Positions 9,601 to 16,934 of a DNA stretch of 64,000 nucleotides are shown here, one piece after another (the first letter of the stretch is position 1; every line of letters starts with the position of its first letter). Position numbers and translations under genes: made by a program. Where the stretch lies: the NCBI GenBank assembly GCA_964023205.1, contig OZ026846.1, positions 32,632,194 through 32,696,193 of the forward strand. Reading direction: 5' to 3'. The DNA is from Lutraria lutraria (taxonomy: Eukaryota > Mollusca > Bivalvia > Venerida > Mactridae). The notes beneath the pieces are model-generated. The model made no database searches and was not told where the DNA came from. It was given only the letters and a program-made list of their open reading frames with translations.

Positions 9601-10438
9601 ATATCCTCCAGGGGTGGATACGGAAGAGGCTCAAGATAAATTTAAACAAGATTATTTTGAAGCAGAAGGAATTCGTTTGCAACAGGTGGAGAAAAATCCA
9701 GGAAAACGAGCTTTTGCCAAAACCATGCTGAATTGTCTCTGGGGTAAAAATGCTCAAACCAACCTCTTGCCTAAAACAGAGTATGTTCATCGATTGGACC
9801 AGTTCTACGGAATACTGAACGATCCTAAAAAGTCTGTGAAATATGCAGAGTGTTTTGATCATGATGAATTCATGTTAATGAATTATACTGATGAATCGGA
9901 CAAAGCAGACCCTCATTCATCATCCAATCCTGTGGTGGCTTCATTTGTGACGGCTTATGCTCGATTAGAACTGTACAAAGTGCTTGAACCTCTAGGAAAG
10001 AGAGTACTGTATTTTGACACAGACAGTTGTATGTACATTCATGACCCTGATGGCTATAATGTTCCTATTATACCCAGTCGATTGGGAAAATGGACAGATG
10101 AGGTACCAAAGGGTCGTATTGTGAGATATGTCGCTTTAGGTCCAAAGAACTATGGCTATGAATACATTGAAAACGGTGAACTCCATCAAAAATGCAAAGT
10201 GAAAGGTATTACGTTAGACTACAATGCCACTCAACAAGTGAATTTCAATACGATGGTGGATTGTGTGAAAGACAGACACCATTATTCGACCGTAGTTGAA
10301 TATGCTTCTCGGATTAAACGTCATAAGGACAGAACCGTGACCAGTGAGAAACAAGTCAAAACATTTCGTTCGGTGTATACCAAACGTATTGTGGTCGAGA
10401 ATCATATGACTGTGCCTTATGGTTATCTACATGACTGA
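6647..10438 (+). CDS. POLB: Protein-primed family B DNA polymerase (Polinton POLB)
   Basis: The ATG at 6647 gives 1,263 residues and fits the TATA box 30-36 nt upstream; the frame is open from a GTG at 6581. The N-terminal region has an OTU-like arrangement (Asp-x6-Cys near residue 177 and a HDNHYDC segment near 285), then Cys/His clusters. Exonuclease motifs follow: FDFEC near 422 (Exo I), HNAQGYD near 496 (Exo II), YCQSDVD near 622 (Exo III). Polymerase motifs are DICSLYP near 845 (A), KTMLNCLWG near 1025 (B), DTDS near 1123 (C) and a KNYGYEY near 1167. This is the replicase that copies the linear element from a terminal protein. All key residues are present and no frameshift is seen. It is the longest gene of the element and anchors the identification. 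Confidence 0.96.
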   Translation: MSDTDSTSGEDEPPTKRSKFEPVRDYYNIQSRMERKSRKFKTQSRVYDVTFQPYNQSFEFTNRVFNDMMDQLYKRCEVKSNDRVRVSILHPDLDFGIHVPFNRASRISGDTLLDEIERVAQSKRQFKIHDGAAQMEITHIAMPQGSGKKTFKAPNLFSMRKSKTSVVCIDNSMDSMCLARSIVVGQCKVDENKTPEWKKRWGLIRHSKKNLQKYEAEALLKQVGISSDQSCGIEEYQKLQDYLYPGYVIKIHPQHYGSELLFKPPAMTEKSRVIHIFHHDNHYDCIVSITGFLGRSYYCEWCDVGYDHREGHQCSHICQCYAHTLCPAGQSIRCPDCRRLFQSQACFDNHKTKTGKQRKTICESVWNCKKCGQKVIGTKRSHVCPGTKKCRCCKAIVGPDHDCYIPTYEAPDRKQPPVPFIFFDFECRFDSGEHIPNFCVAQRACGDCMCKSVKAPCEYCEEVNEARQMTFRGENTLQQFCTWLFLPTHRGSTVIAHNAQGYDAQFILRYVVTQGTAKPQLIMNGSKIIQLRVHGIRMIDSLSFLSMPLSGFPNTFGLTELAKGWFPFYANTLAYQDYVGPYLPLHFYKPDNMKPERREEFLTWYNERKGDVFDFQKEMEKYCQSDVDILRRGCGEFRQQLLESDQIDPFTEATTLAQVCNKAWRKNSMPPHSLAVISDAGYPNKTRYSMKGIRWLQMMAVTEEIHIRHALNNKGEVKIGPYYVDGYCQETNTVYEFMGCWYHGCPTCFPNRSIINPYTLRSMQQAYHDTYKRLESLKEQGYPVVVMWECEFDQRCQKDPVYKTRVERFYHGQEPIQPREALFGGRTNAVRLYHEVDNDQEIKYVDICSLYPYVNKYRAYPIGHPVIMSQEQIDQQHIEKYKGLIKCRVLPPQDLWMPVLPIHCNSKMVFTLCRTCAEKEMDYCTHSPYERFLYGTWTHVELAKAIALGYQVSKVYHVWHWDEWSTDVYRQYIDKYLKMKQEASGYPPGVDTEEAQDKFKQDYFEAEGIRLQQVEKNPGKRAFAKTMLNCLWGKNAQTNLLPKTEYVHRLDQFYGILNDPKKSVKYAECFDHDEFMLMNYTDESDKADPHSSSNPVVASFVTAYARLELYKVLEPLGKRVLYFDTDSCMYIHDPDGYNVPIIPSRLGKWTDEVPKGRIVRYVALGPKNYGYEYIENGELHQKCKVKGITLDYNATQQVNFNTMVDCVKDRHHYSTVVEYASRIKRHKDRTVTSEKQVKTFRSVYTKRIVVENHMTVPYGYLHD

Positions 10439-10503
10439 CCTTGACCTTTTAGGATACCTTTTGGCCTAGAACAAGTCATCTAAAATTCATTATTCATAAA
10501 GAC

Positions 10504-11130
10504 ATGGATTGGATACCCTTACTACCGATAGAGCTGAGACTTAAAATTTATCGTTATGTCATATGGGCTAACGCTAAAACATGGAAGATGGAGTTAGTGC
10601 ACACATGGGCTACTCATAATGCTATACATAGCTTACAACATACAAATCATCGACGGATAGAGAGACTGTTGAAGGATGTAGGTGATCGCCAGGACTTGTC
10701 ATTCAACCAAAAATTACCTATTCTACGAAAACTGAATGTGGTACAACAAAGCTTAGATCGTATGTTATCTACGACATGGGATTTTTTAATCCACGATGCT
10801 AATTTGAGCGACGTATCTGCCTTAGCTAACAATTTTCGTTCTACCCCCAATGTGATATGGTTCAGTATGGCTGAAGAGGACAATGGGAGATCTCACCCCG
10901 GATGGCGTCCGTATTCACAGTTTAAAATACGTGGTATCATGGTATTTAAGAGACAGGTACCGTTCACTCATGTTATTCATATTCTACAGTATCGTGCCGT
11001 GTTCTATAAATTAAGGCATCGCTTAAGAGAAGTCAAAGACGAGATTGAAGCCGTTCATGCGAATCGACCTAGAATAGTGATTTGTTCAGGAAATATTCAA
11101 TTATGGTTAAACCATCTAGACGATTTATAA
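10504..11130 (+). CDS. Putative F-box-like protein
   Basis: A 208-residue protein beginning with a segment (LPIELRLKIYRYVI, residues 7-20) that fits the F-box core LPxELxxxIxxYL. F-box proteins recruit targets to SCF ubiquitin ligases through SKP1. The remainder is helical and basic with no repeat domain that I recognise as a substrate receptor. It follows the polymerase by 65 nt; the spacer carries a TCAAGGTCA-type site (10436-10444) but no obvious TATA. Its 3' end overlaps the next gene. The F-box call rests on one short motif, so the gene is certain but the function is tentative. Confidence 0.75.
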   Translation: MDWIPLLPIELRLKIYRYVIWANAKTWKMELVHTWATHNAIHSLQHTNHRRIERLLKDVGDRQDLSFNQKLPILRKLNVVQQSLDRMLSTTWDFLIHDANLSDVSALANNFRSTPNVIWFSMAEEDNGRSHPGWRPYSQFKIRGIMVFKRQVPFTHVIHILQYRAVFYKLRHRLREVKDEIEAVHANRPRIVICSGNIQLWLNHLDDL

Positions 11131-11390
11131 GTTTATATTACATTTTGGATTTTGAGCTGTATACGGATACGTTATACAGTATTGTACAAGATGACCTTGT
11201 CAAGGTCAAGGACATTCGCGCGTGGATTCTGAACCCTCACACGTTTGAACTATTTAGACAGATGATTCGTGATGCTATGATCAGTGCACACTTAGACTTG
11301 AAAGCTATCCATCGAGACGATTGGAATACTTATGTATGTAACGATAGAGTGATTCACACGATTCAAGAATGGAACAGTTTGATATTATGA
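11103..11390 (+). CDS. Hypothetical accessory protein (95 residues)
   Basis: The frame opens at an ATG at 11082, but the second ATG at 11103 reduces overlap with the upstream gene to 28 nt and is preferred. The product is hydrophobic and aromatic at the N-terminus (RRFISLYYILDFELYTDTLY) and otherwise helical. I recognise no domain. It sits between the F-box-like gene and another small gene, both overlapping it, so the three probably form one transcription unit of host-interaction genes. Confidence 0.6.
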   Translation: MVKPSRRFISLYYILDFELYTDTLYSIVQDDLVKVKDIRAWILNPHTFELFRQMIRDAMISAHLDLKAIHRDDWNTYVCNDRVIHTIQEWNSLIL

Positions 11391-11731
11391 ACCATACCCT
11401 GTTAAGAAAAGCATTGGTATTTGCTTATCGTATGAAGATACCTGAAGGTCATCATTCTCTGGAATGGATTCGACAACAGTTGAGTACACCAGACATGTTT
11501 GAAGAAATGAAACATGGACTTCATGTGATGAATTCATTTTATAAACAATCAGTACCCATGGACTTGAGTGAAACGGATTGGTTCAAACAGGTGGTGAACA
11601 ATGACTCTGTGTTAACATTTCTGAGTCAATTTGGACATTCAGAATGTGTGTTTGAATTTTCTGACAAACTGTTGTTACCCTTACATGACATGTGTTGTTC
11701 TTGTTGTGATTATTCTTGTACTCATACATAA
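11369..11731 (+). CDS. Hypothetical accessory protein with Cys-rich C-terminus (120 residues)
   Basis: It overlaps the previous gene by 22 nt. A second in-frame ATG at 11387 would produce an exact ATGA overlap, as seen elsewhere in this element, and may be the true start. The protein is mostly helical and ends in a cluster MCCSCCDYSC that could bind metal or be acylated. I recognise no family. Tandem AATAAA signals follow 40 nt after the stop, so this gene closes the small unit that starts at 10504. Confidence 0.62.
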   Translation: MEQFDIMNHTLLRKALVFAYRMKIPEGHHSLEWIRQQLSTPDMFEEMKHGLHVMNSFYKQSVPMDLSETDWFKQVVNNDSVLTFLSQFGHSECVFEFSDKLLLPLHDMCCSCCDYSCTHT

Positions 11732-11770
11732 ACTTGTAAAGAACTCAATCATGTTTTATCTGGTTATACA

Positions 11771-11780
11771 AATAAATAAA
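11771..11780 (+). terminator. Overlapping poly(A) signals
   Basis: AATAAATAAA, two overlapping AATAAA hexamers 40 nt after the stop codon at 11731 and before the ATPase gene. Confidence 0.6.
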
Positions 11781-11820
11781 ATGTTTTTCTTCCAATAGTG
11801 TTAGTTGTGATTTTCACGTC

Positions 11821-12468
11821 ATGGAGTCCAGTTTACTTTTTAAGCATCCTTGCAATATGTTTATCTCAGGCCCTAGTGGCTCTGGTAAAACACAATTTGT
11901 AAAAAAGGTGTTGGAATACAAATCAGATTTGTTTCAAGTAGTACCAGAGCGTATTGTATGGTGTTACAAAGAATGGCAAGTAGCCTATGCACAATTACAA
12001 GAACAAGAACCTAGTATTCGGTTCATACAGGGGATACCTGACGAGGATGAAGAGATAGTAGAGGATACATCCATTCCTCATTTAATTATATTTGATGACA
12101 TGCTTGGTGATAAAGATGAAGAGAAAATCAAATTATGGTTTACACGAAAAGGTCACCATCGTAATGCTAGTGTGATCTACATTACACAAAACATGTTTCA
12201 ACAATCGAAAGCCAGTCGTACCCTGAGTTTAAATGCACATTACATGATCTTATTTCAAAACACAAGAGATAAAGGACAAATCAAAGTGTTGGCGAATCAA
12301 ATTCAATTGCCACACTTGTTACCCGCTTATCAAGATGCTATCTCTATACCTCATGGGTATTTAGTGATTGACTTTCACCCTCAAACACCAGACAGTTATC
12401 GGTTAAGAACAGATATTTTTCATCACTGGATCACTGGAGAAAAACGTGGGCCAGTTGTGTATATATAA
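11821..12468 (+). CDS. ATP: A32/FtsK-HerA-type genome packaging ATPase
   Basis: A 215-residue P-loop NTPase. Walker A is GPSGSGKT at residues 17-24 and Walker B is LIIFDD at residues 88-93; a conserved Thr-Gln (YITQN, near 122) follows where sensor residues lie in this family. Length and motif spacing match the packaging ATPase of Polintons, virophages and poxvirus A32, which pump the genome into the capsid. It is the first gene of the rightward virion-gene block. Its stop codon lies inside the TATA-like sequence of the next gene. Confidence 0.92.
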   Translation: MESSLLFKHPCNMFISGPSGSGKTQFVKKVLEYKSDLFQVVPERIVWCYKEWQVAYAQLQEQEPSIRFIQGIPDEDEEIVEDTSIPHLIIFDDMLGDKDEEKIKLWFTRKGHHRNASVIYITQNMFQQSKASRTLSLNAHYMILFQNTRDKGQIKVLANQIQLPHLLPAYQDAISIPHGYLVIDFHPQTPDSYRLRTDIFHHWITGEKRGPVVYI

Positions 12469-12469
12469 A
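12462..12469 (+). promoter_or_regulatory. TATA-like box overlapping the ATPase stop codon
   Basis: TATATAAA includes the TAA stop of the ATPase (12466-12468) and is 34-41 nt upstream of the next ATG at 12503, the spacing seen at other promoters of this element. Confidence 0.5.
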
Positions 12470-12502
12470 CATCGTTTACTCATATAAGATCATTCAGTCA
12501 TC

Positions 12503-13597
12503 ATGTCAGCCACAGCCATAGCTCAATCGTTAGAACATTTGGGTCAGGAACGAGACCCTACTGTACGGGAGCAAATGCTACGGTCTGGATTAAAAGAAAT
12601 GCTCAAGTGGTTCAACTTAGCAGCAAAGGTGATTTTAAAAAAGAAAATTGTGCTACCTAAACAAACACAAAACTTTATGCAAAAACATCAGCATGAATTA
12701 GAGCAGCTGGGAGATGATCAAGTGGACATGGATACTAAACGTCAACTCATATTGAAACCAGGAGGAGGTGGATTTCTTGGTGGAGTCATGATACGAAGTT
12801 TACTCCGATGGAATGGTCAAAAGACGATTCGTAAATTTGTAAAATCTCCAGCTAAAAAAGCCAGAAAAGCGCCTGCTAGAAAACCTAGAAAATCTCCAGC
12901 TAAAAGAGCAAGAAAACCTAGAAAAGCTCCAGCTAAAAAAGTAGTCAGAAAATCGCCTGCCAAGATCAATGAACGTTTTATTACTCTCCGTCGTCGAAAG
13001 CAAACCACTTCAACACCCTCTATGGCTGTAACTCCAATCAGTAAGTTACAATGGTCTCCTATCAGTCCTGTGAGTAGTTTGAGCTTTAGCTCATCTAGAA
13101 ATTCATCTAAAAGCTCATCTCAAAATTCTTCTAGAAGTGGATCAAACAGTTTTAGCACACCTAGAAGTTCAAGAAGTTCAAGAAGTGGACCAAGCAGTTC
13201 TTCAAGAAGTTTATCAAGCAGTTTATCTAGAAGTGGACCAAGCAGTTTGAGTTATTCAAGCAGTGGGCCAAGTAGCTTCAGCTCATCTAGGAGCACACCT
13301 AGAAATTCTTCAAGCAGTGGGTCAAGTAGTTTATCTAGGAGCACACCTAGGAGTTTGAGTTCATCTAGAAGTTCATCTAACAGTTCATCCAGTAGATCAT
13401 CTCACAGTTCATCCAGTAGATCATCTCCCAGTTCAAGAAGTTCACCAGACACTCCATTGTGCCGTTTTTCACCCCTATCCTTATCTACCTTATCAAGACA
13501 GGCTGTCTTGAAACCCCTTTTGAGACATCGTATTCACCTGATGAGACAGGGCCCTATGAATCCAGCTTCAAGACAAGCCTTTGATGCTTTAGTATAA
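12503..13597 (+). CDS. Histone H1/protamine-like core protein with Ser/Arg-rich tail
   Basis: A 364-residue protein. Residues 1-105 resemble the whole of the next small gene product: a helical region, a basic stretch, then KRQLILKPGGGGFLGG corresponding to KKRVLNQKGG there. Residues about 110-155 are a run of SPAKKARKAP, KPRKSPAK and similar, like SPKK motifs of histone H1 and protamines. Residues about 175-325 are almost only Ser, Arg, Pro and Thr (SSRSS, SGPSS), a possible SR-protein-kinase substrate. It is probably a DNA-condensing core protein whose binding is tuned by phosphorylation. The GG stretch is a possible protease site. It may have arisen by duplication of the neighbour and gain of a basic tail. 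Confidence 0.8.
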   Translation: MSATAIAQSLEHLGQERDPTVREQMLRSGLKEMLKWFNLAAKVILKKKIVLPKQTQNFMQKHQHELEQLGDDQVDMDTKRQLILKPGGGGFLGGVMIRSLLRWNGQKTIRKFVKSPAKKARKAPARKPRKSPAKRARKPRKAPAKKVVRKSPAKINERFITLRRRKQTTSTPSMAVTPISKLQWSPISPVSSLSFSSSRNSSKSSSQNSSRSGSNSFSTPRSSRSSRSGPSSSSRSLSSSLSRSGPSSLSYSSSGPSSFSSSRSTPRNSSSSGSSSLSRSTPRSLSSSRSSSNSSSSRSSHSSSSRSSPSSRSSPDTPLCRFSPLSLSTLSRQAVLKPLLRHRIHLMRQGPMNPASRQAFDALV

Positions 13598-13600
13598 AAG
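13593..13600 (+). promoter_or_regulatory. TATA box overlapping a stop codon
   Basis: TATAAAAG contains the TAA (13595-13597) that ends the upstream gene and is 36-43 nt upstream of the ATG at 13636. An AATAAA (13610-13615) follows within 15 nt, so one short spacer serves both as promoter and as 3' signal. Confidence 0.6.
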
Positions 13601-13609
13601 CTGTGAAGA

Positions 13610-13615
13610 AATAAA
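13610..13615 (+). terminator. Poly(A) signal of the core-protein gene
   Basis: AATAAA, 13 nt after the stop codon at 13597 and 21 nt before the next start codon. Confidence 0.5.
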
Positions 13616-13635
13616 AACAGGTATTATTTGACATA

Positions 13636-14007
13636 ATGGCACCAAAGAGACCACTCCTGCATAAATACGGACATCTGGTTTTGGGTTTAACTCAAGCCCC
13701 AGATGGGTTAAGAAGAAAGATGATACATGGAGCATCTAAAGAAATGATTCAATGTGTGGCAGAATGCTGTCAGAATGTTTTAAAAGGCAATGTTGCCTTA
13801 TCCCCCTCTCAAAAGCAAAGGTTGAAGTCCAAGCGTCAACATCTCCGCACTTTAGCAGATAAAAGAGTATCCATTCAAAAAAAGAAACGTGTGTTGAATC
13901 AAAAAGGAGGATTATTTCCATTACTAGCTCTTACTCCAATCATTGCTAAAGCTGTTGCTGCAGGAGCACTCAGTGAAGGTGTTGCCACACTGGTGAAAAA
14001 GCTATGA
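13636..14007 (+). CDS. Small basic Polinton core-type protein
   Basis: A 123-residue protein. It has a helical N-terminal half (about residues 20-60), a Lys/Arg-rich stretch (70-92), the motif VLNQKGG and a hydrophobic tail ending in a short amphipathic segment. Small basic proteins with a Lys-rich stretch, a QKGG-like motif and a hydrophobic C-terminus are a recurring, unnamed family in animal Polintons; I recognise this from general knowledge and cannot verify it here. The GG site may be cut by the element's protease. It precedes the 14004 gene with a 4-nt ATGA overlap. Its order and architecture match the N-terminal part of the larger core protein just upstream. Confidence 0.8.
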   Translation: MAPKRPLLHKYGHLVLGLTQAPDGLRRKMIHGASKEMIQCVAECCQNVLKGNVALSPSQKQRLKSKRQHLRTLADKRVSIQKKKRVLNQKGGLFPLLALTPIIAKAVAAGALSEGVATLVKKL

Positions 14008-14738
14008 AGAAAATGGCTATTGTCCCATTCAAAATGCTAGAAGAGATGAATCGATGGAAAACAGAACAACGACCACGTTTACCTCCTCCCCCGCAAGTCA
14101 GTCAAACATCCGATTTACAGAAACAAATGGGAGACGTATTACAAAATGAATCGTTGTCTGAATCAGAAAAAGCACAACACTATGGGCAAGTCTTGCAAAG
14201 GTTTCAACTGTCTCATCAAAAAGCACGTGAACCGGCTACTCTGGCTGCACCAGTTGCACCGGCTGCACCGGTTGTTCCAGCTGCTCAAGGTGCACAAGGG
14301 GCACAAGCGGCTCCTGCTACATTGACGGATCGGATTCTTGAAAGTGTTCCTACTACCACTCAGCTTTTATTACACTTTCTACAAAATCATCCCCACATGT
14401 CATGGAATGATCATGGGATGTTGGAATACCATGGAAAACCAATACAAGGATCCAACATTATTGATTTGGTCAATGATGTCATACGTCATAGAAAAGGGTC
14501 GGAGCCTAGAGGATGGGAACAGTTTTCTAGTGGACTAAGAGATGTCAATGTACCACAAGAAGTGATAGGAAATAAACGGAGATGGTCATGGATGCAAAAA
14601 GCAGACGATTCGGAGGAAGATGAATTCTTTGATAGTTTTGTTGAGCCTCCTTCACCTATAAGTAAACGGATGAAAGCAGAACCTATAAGTAAACCTGTCA
14701 AACAGATGAAAGCAGAACCTAAGTGGGAAGCCTACTAG
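14004..14738 (+). CDS. Conserved Polinton protein of unknown function
   Basis: A 244-residue protein starting in an ATGA overlap with the upstream stop. It has a helical N-terminus (PFKMLEEMNRW), a coiled segment, an Ala/Pro/Val-rich linker (residues about 75-105), then a globular part containing SWNDHGMLEYHGKPI and GSNIIDLVNDVI, and an acidic then KMKAEP-repeat C-terminus. The globular part resembles a widespread uncharacterised Polinton family in my recollection. Its place between core proteins and the integrase suggests a virion or DNA-associated role. No catalytic motif is seen. Confidence 0.78.
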   Translation: MKKMAIVPFKMLEEMNRWKTEQRPRLPPPPQVSQTSDLQKQMGDVLQNESLSESEKAQHYGQVLQRFQLSHQKAREPATLAAPVAPAAPVVPAAQGAQGAQAAPATLTDRILESVPTTTQLLLHFLQNHPHMSWNDHGMLEYHGKPIQGSNIIDLVNDVIRHRKGSEPRGWEQFSSGLRDVNVPQEVIGNKRRWSWMQKADDSEEDEFFDSFVEPPSPISKRMKAEPISKPVKQMKAEPKWEAY

Positions 14739-14743
14739 ACAAC

Positions 14744-15817
14744 ATGAACAAAAAGGTAGACAGTCTGTTACATCAGATTTATTATGATCCCCATCATCCG
14801 GCTGGTTTTGGTGGGGTAGAACGTCTTACTACAGCAGCTCGTACTCAACTGAAATCCATTACGCCAAGTCAAGTGCGATCCTGGTTGAAGGGACAAAAGA
14901 CCTATACCCTGCACAAACCTATCCGTAGGGCATTCTCGAGACGGAAAACAATTGTGGGTGGTATTGATCATCAATGGCAAGCTGATTTGGCAGACATGCA
15001 ATCCCTGACTCAGTACAACACCCCTTATCGATATTTGTTGTGTGTCATTGACGTGTTTTCAAAATATGCTTGGGTCGTTCCCCTCAAGGATAAAACGGGG
15101 CTCACATTGGTGGAAGCGTTTCGCTCTATTCTTAAAACGAGACAACCTAAAGCGTTGCAAACCGATAAAGGAACAGAATTCAAGAATCAAAGGTTTCAAC
15201 AGTTTTTAGACAAAGTAGGGATTCATTATTTTACGACTGAAAACCCAGAAACTAAGGCTAGTATAGTGGAACGTTTTCAACGGACCTTAAAATCACGCAT
15301 GTGGAAATACTTTACGCATCATAAAACACGAAGGTATATTCAGGTATTGCCTGATCTCGTGCATGCCTATAATCATCGTGTTCATCGTAGTATACACATG
15401 GCACCCGTATCCGTGAATGAGAATAACGAATCTCAAGTGGCCTTGACCTTGTATGGAAAATCAAGAAAGAAAGCGTCGACGACCCTTCATGTGGGAGATA
15501 TTGTTCGTATCAATAAAACAAAACGTACATTTGATAAAGGTTATCTACCCAACTGGACCACTGAACTGTTTAAAGTGATCCAAGTCAAAAAGACCTCTCC
15601 TGCTACTGTGAAATTGACTGATTTAGACGGAGAACCCATACTGGGTTCGTTTTATTTCTCTGAAGTACAGGTTATAAAAGATGATGCTATCTATGAAATT
15701 GAATCAGTGCTCGCACATCGCCAGAGTAAGGTAGACGGAAGACGAGAAATTAAAGTGCATTGGAAAGGCTATCCTTCGAAATTTGACAGTTGGATTCCCG
15801 AATCCCATCTCGTTTGA
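14744..15817 (+). CDS. INT: Retroviral-like integrase with C-terminal chromodomain
   Basis: An ATG at 14723 overlaps the previous gene; the ATG at 14744, 5 nt after that stop, is preferred and gives 357 residues. The catalytic triad is Asp81 (QADLADM), Asp141 (LQTDKGTEF) and Glu177 (IVERFQR), a D,D(35)E spacing exact for the rve family. The C-terminal 45 residues form a chromodomain (YEIESVLAH, then VHWKGYPSKFDSWIPE) that can bind methylated histone tails and steer integration. Its activity explains the 6-bp target duplication. All key residues are intact. An AATAAA lies at 15838. Confidence 0.95.
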   Translation: MNKKVDSLLHQIYYDPHHPAGFGGVERLTTAARTQLKSITPSQVRSWLKGQKTYTLHKPIRRAFSRRKTIVGGIDHQWQADLADMQSLTQYNTPYRYLLCVIDVFSKYAWVVPLKDKTGLTLVEAFRSILKTRQPKALQTDKGTEFKNQRFQQFLDKVGIHYFTTENPETKASIVERFQRTLKSRMWKYFTHHKTRRYIQVLPDLVHAYNHRVHRSIHMAPVSVNENNESQVALTLYGKSRKKASTTLHVGDIVRINKTKRTFDKGYLPNWTTELFKVIQVKKTSPATVKLTDLDGEPILGSFYFSEVQVIKDDAIYEIESVLAHRQSKVDGRREIKVHWKGYPSKFDSWIPESHLV

Positions 15818-15837
15818 AGTTAGTTTATTATACAACT

Positions 15838-15843
15838 AATAAA
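15838..15843 (+). terminator. Poly(A) signal after the integrase gene
   Basis: AATAAA, 20 nt after the integrase stop and 6 nt before the next ATG at 15850. Confidence 0.5.
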
Positions 15844-15849
15844 TACATC

Positions 15850-16095
15850 ATGTCTCAAGCTGATACGGCCAGTGTGGAAGTGACTGCCTCAGAGCAAGCC
15901 AAATTGTGTGAACCCAAAAATAAGGTCACTTTTTTGTCACAAATTGTAGTGGTATTTATTATTATTACCGTATCGCTATTTAATTTGTGTTTTCAACGAC
16001 CCGATCGAGAATTGTGGCTTCTGCTTTTAAGTAGTTCTCTAGGTTATATTCTACCAAATCCCTCCTTGAAATTCAATAAACCTAAATCAACATGA
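15850..16095 (+). CDS. Small membrane protein conserved in Polintons
   Basis: An 81-residue protein from the ATG at 15850; the frame is open from 15790 but that part overlaps the integrase. A polar N-terminus is followed by a clear transmembrane helix (IVVVFIIITVSLFNLCF) and a second hydrophobic stretch ending in LGYILPNPSLK, a motif that recurs in Polinton small membrane proteins as I recall them. It overlaps the penton gene in an ATGA. Its role is unknown; an internal membrane or an egress function would be possible. Confidence 0.78.
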   Translation: MSQADTASVEVTASEQAKLCEPKNKVTFLSQIVVVFIIITVSLFNLCFQRPDRELWLLLLSSSLGYILPNPSLKFNKPKST

Positions 16096-16934
16096 GTTCG
16101 TTTTACATTACACTCATGAGTGATAGCTCTATGGATTTATTCCAAGACAATACGCAATGTTGTTTTCGTACCAAACTGGCAAAACCCATCCATCTCAATA
16201 AACAAGATTGGGAAATTGCTTTAGTGGAAATGATTGTTCCTAGTCAGGTCATTAATGTCACTGAAGAAGAGCGACATTTCTACATTGTCACACATGATCC
16301 TGTCCTGGGTAAGGCCTTAGAAAACTTTGAGACCTATTGTACTCTCCCCAATAAAGAAGAAAAAGGTGTACGACTTTGTATTCCTATAGGAACTTATGTC
16401 ACACCCCAACATTTGATCGAGACGATTGACTTTACCGTGAAAGATCAATTAGGTAAAATATTTAGACAGAAAGGGCTTCGATTTACCATGGGTTTTTCAG
16501 GACAAAGTAAACGCGCAAAACTGGACAGTTCGGATCAACTAGGCATTCAGTTTCATCCTCACATGTTTATTAAACTGGGTGGAGCCCCTGATAGTTCTCC
16601 TACCATCTTTTTTAAAGACACTCCAGATCCGTTTCCTCATGGCGTAGATATTAACATGGGTCATAATCATTTGTTTGTTTATTCTGACCTCGCGTCTTAT
16701 ACCTATTTGGGAAACATAGAAGCCCCCATCTTACGTGTAGCTCCATTTGATCCGAGAACGAAAGCAGGAACTAACCCTCATATTCATTTCGAGTTCTTGA
16801 ATTTACACTATGTACCACTGGCTAAAGCCGACTTTGACACCATCACTATCCATATAAGGGGTGACACTGGCCAGTCTATTCAGTTTATTCATGGGAAGTC
16901 TATGGTGAAACTACACCTACGTCAAAGACAATGA
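16092..16934 (+). CDS. Minor capsid (penton-like, single jelly-roll) protein
   Basis: A 280-residue protein. It opens with FYITLMSDSSMDLFQDNT and FRTKLAKPIHLNKQDWEIALVE, in line with the Polinton PX family of single jelly-roll penton proteins that fill the vertices of the icosahedral shell. The profile is rich in beta strands, with no signal or transmembrane segment. It lies directly between the membrane protein and the pVI/pX-like gene, with ATGA overlaps on both sides, and two genes upstream of the major capsid protein, the usual Polinton order. Confidence 0.88.
   Translation: MSSFYITLMSDSSMDLFQDNTQCCFRTKLAKPIHLNKQDWEIALVEMIVPSQVINVTEEERHFYIVTHDPVLGKALENFETYCTLPNKEEKGVRLCIPIGTYVTPQHLIETIDFTVKDQLGKIFRQKGLRFTMGFSGQSKRAKLDSSDQLGIQFHPHMFIKLGGAPDSSPTIFFKDTPDPFPHGVDINMGHNHLFVYSDLASYTYLGNIEAPILRVAPFDPRTKAGTNPHIHFEFLNLHYVPLAKADFDTITIHIRGDTGQSIQFIHGKSMVKLHLRQRQ

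Noticed and set aside
14744..15817. Integrase as evidence for an endogenous retrovirus
   Set aside because: No gag, reverse transcriptase or LTRs are present; the neighbours are Polinton capsid and replication genes and the duplication is 6 bp.
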